Positions 35,369 through 40,163 of a stretch of DNA of 40,163 nt are shown piece after piece (the first letter of the stretch is position 1; every line of letters starts with the position of its first letter). The notes under the pieces are model-generated. The model worked only from the letters and a program-made list of their open reading frames with translations, had not been told where the DNA came from and searched no databases. The position numbers were made by a program, and so were the translations under genes. Origin of the DNA: Pseudomonadota bacterium (GTDB lineage Bacteria > Pseudomonadota > Gammaproteobacteria > Burkholderiales > Ga0077523); assembly GCA_963205165.1 (NCBI GenBank), contig CAUJJX010000303.1, positions 1 to 40,163 on the forward strand, given 5' to 3'.

Positions 35369-35424
35369 CCGGCAACCGCGTCGGGCGCGCATCGGCAGCG
35401 CATCGCGCCACCGGCTCCGGCGCA

Positions 35425-35853
35425 TCAGACCGCGGGTCGCGTCTTGCGCCAGTCCTCGAGGGTGACCGTGCCGCCGTCCTGCCCCTGCACGAAGATCTTC
35501 CCGTCCTTCGCGCGGACGAAGAACACGGCCCAGACCTTCGCGACGGTCTGCGGATCCTCGTAGAAGGTGACGGCCCAGTGCTTCACGCCCTTCAGGTCGC
35601 GGCCGCCGATGAGCGTGCCGCCGGTGGGCTTGCCGTCGGTGCGCGTCTTGGCCGCCTCCCGGCGGGACTCCTGCCACGCTGCCACTTCGGGCAGTTCGAG
35701 CACGAGCTGCTTCGCCTTCTGCATGTCGACGGCGCCGGACTGCGGCGCGGCCGCGGCGTCCTTCGGCTTCGGTGCGTCGGCGGCAGACGCCGCCAGGGAG
35801 ACGCCGAGCGCGGCGACGAGGAGGACACGGAGGGACAGGGAACGGAAGTTCAT
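35425..35853 (-). CDS. secreted protein of unknown function
   Basis: 142 residues. Signal peptide MNFRSLSLRVLLVAALGVSLAASAA, a short Pro/Lys/Ala linker (DAPKPKDAAAAPQSG), then one small domain: MQKAKQLVLELPEVAAWQESRREAAKTR (a helix), GRDLKGVKHWAVTFYEDPQTVAKVWAVFFVRAKDGKIFVQGQDGGTVTLEDWRK (beta strands ending in a helix). The pattern of a short helix and a four-strand sheet resembles small periplasmic inhibitor-like or cystatin/PepSY-type folds, but I cannot name the family. It ends 57 bases before the RND promoter on the same strand and could be read into the RND operon. Confidence 0.68.
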   Translation of the reverse strand: MNFRSLSLRVLLVAALGVSLAASAADAPKPKDAAAAPQSGAVDMQKAKQLVLELPEVAAWQESRREAAKTRTDGKPTGGTLIGGRDLKGVKHWAVTFYEDPQTVAKVWAVFFVRAKDGKIFVQGQDGGTVTLEDWRKTRPAV

Positions 35854-35990
35854 GGCGGTCGCGGGAATCCGGTCGGATGTCGAAAGGGTCCGCAGGATAC
35901 CGCGCGGCTCCGGCTCGGAAAACGGTGGACGCATTTCCTCGTCCACCGCACCGCGTCGCGGTCCGCGCGGGCCGGACTCGAGGCTGCCGG

Positions 35991-36461
35991 TCAGGGCGCC
36001 ATCTCGAAGGCGTCGGACTGCACGACCACTTCGGCGGCGGTGTCGCGATGGACCGTCAGCCAGTCGACCTTCCAGGTCCCGGGGATGCCGATCTGCACGT
36101 CGGGCACGAAGTACGTCGCGAAACCCCGCGTCGTGAATCCGTAGGGGCCGAACGTGCGGACGTGCCCGCGCGGATCCGTGATGCGCACCTTGTACATCAG
36201 CAGGACGCGGCCGTTGCCGTCGGTGAATTCGCGGGGGTTCGGCCCCTGGTACCACGTGCCGAAATTGTGTTTGCCGCCGCCGAACGCGTTCAGTTTCACG
36301 AGCTCGTCGAGCGACCAGCGGGTGCCGGGCCGAACGACCCGCAGGACTTCGGCGTAGTCGGGCTGGTTGCCGTCGTAGAGGCCGACGTGGGCGGGGGGCG
36401 CGTCGTCCGCGCGAAGTCCGGACGAGGCAAGGGCAAGCAGCAACAGCAGGATGAATCGCAT
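35991..36461 (-). CDS. periplasmic protein of unknown function
   Basis: 156 residues. Signal peptide MRFILLLLLALASSGLRA, mature part beginning DDAPPAHVGLYDGNQPDYAEVLRVVRPGTRWSLDELVKLNAFGGG. The remainder is beta-rich (GNGRVLLMYKVRITDPRGHVRTFGPYGFTTRGFATYFVPDVQIGIPGTWKVDWLTVHRDTAAEVVVQSDAFEM), which looks like an immunoglobulin-like or jelly-roll fold. No catalytic motif recognised. The ATG at 36461 has GGAG five bases upstream; the GTG two codons earlier would sit too close to it. Confidence 0.7.
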   Translation of the reverse strand: MRFILLLLLALASSGLRADDAPPAHVGLYDGNQPDYAEVLRVVRPGTRWSLDELVKLNAFGGGKHNFGTWYQGPNPREFTDGNGRVLLMYKVRITDPRGHVRTFGPYGFTTRGFATYFVPDVQIGIPGTWKVDWLTVHRDTAAEVVVQSDAFEMAP

Positions 36462-36621
36462 GGGCACTCCGGTGAGGTCAGGGCCCCGCGATGTTGCCGG
36501 GTCGATCCGCGCTGCGCCACCCCGGGCCGGACGGATCAGGGTGGGCCGTTTGCCGGTGCGGCCGCGGCGTGCGCCGACGACGGCGGGCGGAACGCAGTCC
36601 CGCCGACGGCGGTGCGGCTAC

Positions 36622-36643
36622 GGCCTGTCAACACTACGGATGC
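36622..36643. repeat. copy of the interspersed hairpin repeat, partial
   Basis: This 22-base stretch matches 21314-21335 at 20 of 22 positions and 11215-11236 less closely. It runs from GGCCTGTC at its left end to CTACGGATGC at its right end. The partner arm ACAGGCCC found at the other two copies is missing here, so no hairpin forms. On the minus strand it supplies the stop codon (TAG, 36636-36634) of the small basic protein gene. Confidence 0.65.
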
Positions 36644-36765
36644 TTCGGGACCATGATCGGCGTGCCCATCGTGTCCTTCTTCACCTTCTTCGCCGCCTTC
36701 TTCTCCTTCGGCGACAACACCGCTTCCTTCTTCGTTTCCTTGTTGCTCTGGCGGACCTTGCCCAT
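36634..36765 (-). CDS. small lysine-rich protein (43 residues)
   Basis: MGKVRQSNKETKKEAVLSPK is followed by EKKAAKKVKKDTMGTPIMVPKHP: a strongly basic, mostly polar helix with 13 Lys and no cysteine or membrane segment. Similar tiny 'RQSNKE-KK ... KEKKAAKK' proteins occur in betaproteobacteria, as far as I recall; none has a known function. It might bind nucleic acid or the ribosome. The ATG at 36765 has AGGAAG about eight bases upstream. Upstream in-frame codons have no conservation signal. The last codons and the TAG lie in the interspersed repeat. Confidence 0.65.
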   Translation of the reverse strand: MGKVRQSNKETKKEAVLSPKEKKAAKKVKKDTMGTPIMVPKHP

Positions 36766-36960
36766 GACGATGCTTCCTGTGACGTACCACTCGGATGGCT
36801 CCGCGCGATCGGGCCGCGGAGGACAGGGACGTCTGCGGTGCGAACGTCGCATCGCGACCGTCCGGAGCGTACCCCGTGTCACGCCTGCTCACTGTGCTTT
36901 CGGCAACACACGGGACGTCGCAGCAACGACGGCGTCGCGCGGCAGCGGACCATCGTGCGA

Positions 36961-38424
36961 CTACAGCCCCAGCGAATCCCACATCGAATCGACGCGCCGC
37001 TTCACGTCGGGATCCATCGAGATCGGCGTGCCCCATTCGCGATTCGTCTCGCCGGGCCACTTGTTCGTCGCGTCGATGCCCATCTTCGAACCGAGGCCGG
37101 AGACCGGGCTCGCGAAGTCGAGATAGTCGATCGGGGTGTTGTCGACGAGCAGCGTGTCGCGCGACGGATCGACGCGCGTCGTAAGCGCCCAGATCACCTC
37201 CTTCCAGTCGCGGACGTTCACGTCGTCGTCCGTCACGATGATGAACTTCGTGTACATGAACTGCCGCAGGAAGGACCACACGCCGAACATCACGCGCTTC
37301 GCGTGCCCCGGGTACTGCTTGCGCATCGACACGACGGCCATGCGGTACGAGCAACCCTCGGGCGGCAGGTAGAAGTCGGCGATCTCGGGGAACTGCTTCA
37401 CGAGCAGCGGCACGAACACCTCGTTCAGCGCGACGCCCAGGATCGCCGGCTCGTCCGGCGGCTTGCCGGTGTACGTCGAGTGGTAGACCGGATCGCGCCG
37501 CATCGTGATGCGGTCGATCGTGAACACGGGGAAATGCTCCTGCTCGTTGTAGTAGCCGGTGTGATCGCCGAACGGCCCTTCGAGCGCCGTCTCGCCGGGC
37601 GCGATGTGGCCTTCGAGCACGATCTCGGCGGATGCCGGCACCTGGAGATCGCTGCCGAGGCACTTCACGAGTTCGGTCTTCGCGCCGCGCAGCAGGCCGG
37701 CGAACTGGTACTCCGACAGCGAATCCGGCACGGGCGTGACGGCCCCGAGAATCGTCGCGGGGTCGGCGCCGAGCGCGACCGCCACGGGGAACGGCACGCC
37801 CGGATTCGCCTGCACGTGCTCGCGGAAATCGAGCGCGCCGCCGCGATGCGCGAGCCACCGCATGATCAGCTTGTTGCGCCCGATCACCTGCTGGCGATAG
37901 ATGCCGAGGTTCTGTCGCGGCTTGTGCGGACCGCGCGTGACCGTGAGCCCCCACGTGACGAGCGGCGCGGCGTCGCCCGGCCAGCACTTCTGCACCGGGA
38001 TGCGCGCGAGGTCGACGTCGGCGCCCTCCCACACGATCTGCTGGCACGGCGCCGACGACACGATCTTCGGCGCCATGTTCATCACCTGCTTCAGCACCGG
38101 GAGCTTGTCCCAGGCGTCCTTCAGGCCCTTCGGCGGCTCGGGTTCCTTGAGGTACGCGAGCAGCTTGCCCACCTCGCGCAGCGCCTCGACGGAATCCTCG
38201 CCCATGCCGAGCGCGACGCGTCGCGGCGTGCCGAAGAGATTCGCGAGCACCGGCATCGAATGGCCGACGGGGTTCTCGAACAGGATCGCGGGGCCCTGCG
38301 CGCGCAGCACGCGATCGCAGATCTCCGTCATTTCGAGATTCGTCGAAACGGGTGCGCGGACGCGCTTCAGCTCACCGAGCTTTTCGAGTTGTGCGATGAA
38401 GTCGCGGAGGTCGTGGTAGCGCAT
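36961..38424 (-). CDS. ubiD: 4-hydroxy-3-polyprenylbenzoate decarboxylase
   Basis: UbiD, the prenylated-FMN-dependent decarboxylase of ubiquinone synthesis. 487 residues, normal length. Landmarks: [22 protein letters not shown] at the start, [91 protein letters not shown], and [30 protein letters not shown], which contain the conserved Arg, Glu and Asp of the prFMN site. UbiX, the flavin prenyltransferase partner, is not in the window. Located with ubiA, preceded by a heptanucleotide tandem repeat. Confidence 0.97.
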   Translation of the reverse strand: MRYHDLRDFIAQLEKLGELKRVRAPVSTNLEMTEICDRVLRAQGPAILFENPVGHSMPVLANLFGTPRRVALGMGEDSVEALREVGKLLAYLKEPEPPKGLKDAWDKLPVLKQVMNMAPKIVSSAPCQQIVWEGADVDLARIPVQKCWPGDAAPLVTWGLTVTRGPHKPRQNLGIYRQQVIGRNKLIMRWLAHRGGALDFREHVQANPGVPFPVAVALGADPATILGAVTPVPDSLSEYQFAGLLRGAKTELVKCLGSDLQVPASAEIVLEGHIAPGETALEGPFGDHTGYYNEQEHFPVFTIDRITMRRDPVYHSTYTGKPPDEPAILGVALNEVFVPLLVKQFPEIADFYLPPEGCSYRMAVVSMRKQYPGHAKRVMFGVWSFLRQFMYTKFIIVTDDDVNVRDWKEVIWALTTRVDPSRDTLLVDNTPIDYLDFASPVSGLGSKMGIDATNKWPGETNREWGTPISMDPDVKRRVDSMWDSLGL

Positions 38425-38430
38425 CGTTCA

Positions 38431-38496
38431 GGCGTTGGGCGTTGGGCGTTGGGCGTTGGGCGTTGGGCGTTGGGCGTTGGGCGTTGGGCGTTGGGC
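38431..38496. repeat. heptanucleotide tandem repeat, about 9.4 copies
   Basis: A perfect array of the 7-mer GGCGTTG (CAACGCC on the minus strand) fills nearly all of the 75 bases between the SDR stop and the ubiD start. With no mismatch visible, recent slippage is likely, so copy number may vary between strains. It forms the ubiD leader, so copy changes would alter leader length but not a reading frame. Confidence 0.93.
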
Positions 38497-38499
38497 AGA

Positions 38500-39288
38500 T
38501 CACAGCACCGGATTCAGGCCGCCGTCCATCGGGACGATCGCGCCGGTGACGTACGCCGCGCGATCGGACGCGAGGAACAGCGCGACCTGCGCGATGTCGT
38601 CGTCGGTCGCGTAGCGGCCGAGCGGCACGCGGGACTGGCCCTGCCGCAGGAGTTCGTCCTCGCTGACGCCTCGCACCTGCGATTCGAGCTTCAGCGCGTC
38701 GCGCAGGCGTTCGCCCATCGTCGCGCCGGGGTTGATCGCGTTGACGCGCACGCCCTTCGGACCGTAGACGTTGGCGAGGCCGACGCTCGCGAGCATCAGC
38801 GCAGCGTTCGCCGCGCCGCCGGGCAGGTGGATCGGCGTCGCGACCTTGCCGCCCATGCCGACGATGTTCACGATCGATCCACCACCCTTGCCGACGATCG
38901 ACGGCAGCAGCGCGTCCATCGCGTGGATGTAGGTGAAGTACTTCGCCTGCATGGCGGCGTGCCACGCGGACGCGTCGAGCTCGTCCGGCAGGTAGCGCTT
39001 CGCGGCACCCGCCGAGTTCACGAGGATGTCGACGGCGCCGAAGTGCTCGGCGACCTCGTCGGCCATGCGCTTCGCGTCTTCCGGCCGCGTGAGGTCGGCG
39101 CAGACGATCGCGGGCGGGTAGTCGCCGGCGGAATGCAGCCGCGCCGCCGCGTGTTCCAGCCGCAGCGGGTCGCGCGACACGAGGACGACCTTCGCGCCCT
39201 CCTCCAGGAAGGCCGCCGCACACGCGAAGCCGATCCCGCGGCTCGCGCCGGTCACCACCACCACCTTGTCGGTCAGCCCAAGTTCCAA
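38500..39288 (-). CDS. SDR-family protein lacking the catalytic Ser-Tyr-Lys
   Basis: 262 residues with an intact classical-SDR NAD(P) site: TGASRGIG at 13-20, Asp in [14 protein letters not shown] at 91-94 and NAINPG. The catalytic triad positions read Gly144 (normally Ser), Gly157 (normally Tyr) and Asn161 (normally Lys), in [24 protein letters not shown], so ordinary hydride-transfer chemistry through Tyr-Lys is not possible. The start is taken as TTG at 39288 ([14 protein letters not shown]), with GAGGGG seven bases upstream and 16 bases overlapping the ubiA end; no ATG is in range. Between ubiA and ubiD, so it may act in quinone synthesis, or as a scaffold. Confidence 0.82.
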   Translation of the reverse strand: MELGLTDKVVVVTGASRGIGFACAAAFLEEGAKVVLVSRDPLRLEHAAARLHSAGDYPPAIVCADLTRPEDAKRMADEVAEHFGAVDILVNSAGAAKRYLPDELDASAWHAAMQAKYFTYIHAMDALLPSIVGKGGGSIVNIVGMGGKVATPIHLPGGAANAALMLASVGLANVYGPKGVRVNAINPGATMGERLRDALKLESQVRGVSEDELLRQGQSRVPLGRYATDDDIAQVALFLASDRAAYVTGAIVPMDGGLNPVL

Positions 39289-40163
39289 AATGCATCCCCT
39301 CGAAACACGGTGTCGGCCACGATGCCCGCGAACACGGCACCACCGACACGATTGTTGTGCAGGAAGGCGCGGAAGCACGCCTCCGGTTCGCGGCCGCGGA
39401 TGCTCCACACCTGCCGCGCGATCATCACGGCCGTCGCGACCAGCCCCGCGAAATACCAGACCCCGAGCCCCGCCTGCCGGCCGCACCACGCCATCAGCAG
39501 GACGAACGCCACGTGGAACAGCGCGACGGCCGCGAGATCGAATCGTCCGAACAGCAGCGCCGACGTGCGGATGCCGATCTTCACGTCGTCGGCGCGGTCG
39601 ACCATCGCGTACTCGGTGTCGTAGGCGATGGTCCAGAGGACGTTCGCCGCGAGCAGCCACCACGCGAGCGCCGGCACCGTGCCGGTGAGCGCCGCGAACG
39701 CCATCGGGATCCCGAAGCCGAACGCGATGCCGAGGTACGCCTGCGGGATCGCGAAGAAGCGCTTGAAGAACGGGTACGACGCCGCGAGGAACAGCGCCGG
39801 CACCGACAGCGCGATCACGAGTCCGTCGAGCGGCAGGATCAGCAGGAATGCCAGCAGCGACAGCACGCCCGCGACCGCGAGGGCCTCGCGCGTCGAGATC
39901 GCGCGTGCGGCGAGCGGCCGGTGCTTCGTGCGCGCGACGTGCGGATCGAAGTCGCGGTCGGCGTAGTCGTTCATCGCGCAGCCGGCCGAACGCATGAGCA
40001 GCGTGCCGACCATGAAGATCAGGACGACGGTCCAGTCGGGGCGGCCGTCGCCCGCGATCCACAGTGCCCACAGCGTCGGCCACGCGAGCAGCAGCGTGCC
40101 GATCGGCTTGTCGAGGCGGGTGAGCCGGCCGTACAGCGCGAGGCGATCGCGCCAGGGCAGCGG
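39273..40163 (-). CDS. ubiA: 4-hydroxybenzoate polyprenyltransferase, 5' end outside window
   Basis: Membrane prenyltransferase that attaches the isoprenoid tail in ubiquinone synthesis. The frame is open through the right edge: the encoded part begins [37 protein letters not shown], which is the family N-terminal segment, so only a short start portion is missing. Both prenyl-diphosphate motifs are intact: NDYADRDFD (N-D-x-x-D-x-x-x-D) and [12 protein letters not shown] (D-x-x-x-x-x-x-D). About eight hydrophobic helices. It is read first in the ubiA-SDR-ubiD unit. Confidence 0.96.
   Translation of the reverse strand, partial: PLPWRDRLALYGRLTRLDKPIGTLLLAWPTLWALWIAGDGRPDWTVVLIFMVGTLLMRSAGCAMNDYADRDFDPHVARTKHRPLAARAISTREALAVAGVLSLLAFLLILPLDGLVIALSVPALFLAASYPFFKRFFAIPQAYLGIAFGFGIPMAFAALTGTVPALAWWLLAANVLWTIAYDTEYAMVDRADDVKIGIRTSALLFGRFDLAAVALFHVAFVLLMAWCGRQAGLGVWYFAGLVATAVMIARQVWSIRGREPEACFRAFLHNNRVGGAVFAGIVADTVFRGDAFWNLG

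Noticed and set aside
32035-36144. A 1369-codon open frame antisense to the RND pump
   Set aside because: His/Arg/Asp-rich shadow translation with no recognisable domain.
38431-38496. Array taken as a possible CRISPR
   Set aside because: The unit is 7 bases with no spacers and no cas genes are near.
36451-39624. A long plus-strand frame across ubiD and the SDR gene
   Set aside because: Antisense to two clear genes. It reads through the heptamer array, giving a repeated peptide that is an artefact.

Overview
This is a GC-rich window (roughly two-thirds G+C by eye) from a Gram-negative bacterium, most likely a betaproteobacterium. The evidence is type IV pilus motor genes beside a yggS-proC-yggT-yggU cluster, a PEP-CTERM sorted protein, a DUF4124 protein, a beta/gamma-type DnaE whose PHP metal site is degenerate, and ubiquinone genes ubiA/ubiD. 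The assignment rests on gene content only. There is no rRNA, no convincing tRNA, no CRISPR array, no phage and no insertion sequence.

Layout: (1) 1-2321, the end of a CaiB-type CoA-transferase and an acyl-CoA dehydrogenase, followed by a dispersed palindromic repeat. (2) 2576-4818, pilU and pilT on the minus strand. (3) 4913-10022, a plus-strand run: yggS, a small secreted SRPBCC protein with its own promoter, proC, yggT, yggU and a dynamin-like GTPase, the last three with overlapping ends. (4) 10288-11168, two half-size YeeE/YedE sulfur-type permeases and a terminator. (5) 11277-15677, the fused B12-dependent mutase icmF, divergent from a leaderless BtuF-like protein, with a perfect operator-like palindrome between them. 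(6) 15843-17230, a PEP-CTERM zinc-metalloprotease-like protein and an unknown secreted protein. (7) 17266-21218, dnaE overlapping the cupin gene wbuC. (8) 21464-24805, a DUF4124 protein, an EamA exporter, an alpha/beta hydrolase and a secreted unknown. (9) 25161-30467, an LtnD-type dehydrogenase divided from a minus-strand cluster of TRAP transporter (dctP-dctQ-dctM), uronate-dehydrogenase-like enzyme and double cupin, which looks like an acid-sugar uptake and oxidation locus. (10) 30748-35241, an RND efflux adaptor and pump without an outer-membrane channel. (11) 35425-36765, two secreted unknowns and a 43-residue basic protein. (12) 36961-40163, ubiD, a short-chain dehydrogenase without its catalytic residues, and ubiA running off the end, with a heptanucleotide tandem repeat before ubiD.

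Most of the window is housekeeping or ordinary catabolism. The least explained parts are a hairpin-forming interspersed repeat seen three times (11.2, 21.3 and 36.6 kb), the stacked and mutually exclusive stems ahead of the DUF4124 gene, the cytosolic BtuF-like protein facing icmF, the PEP-CTERM metalloprotease, and the catalytically degenerate SDR inside a ubiquinone gene cluster.
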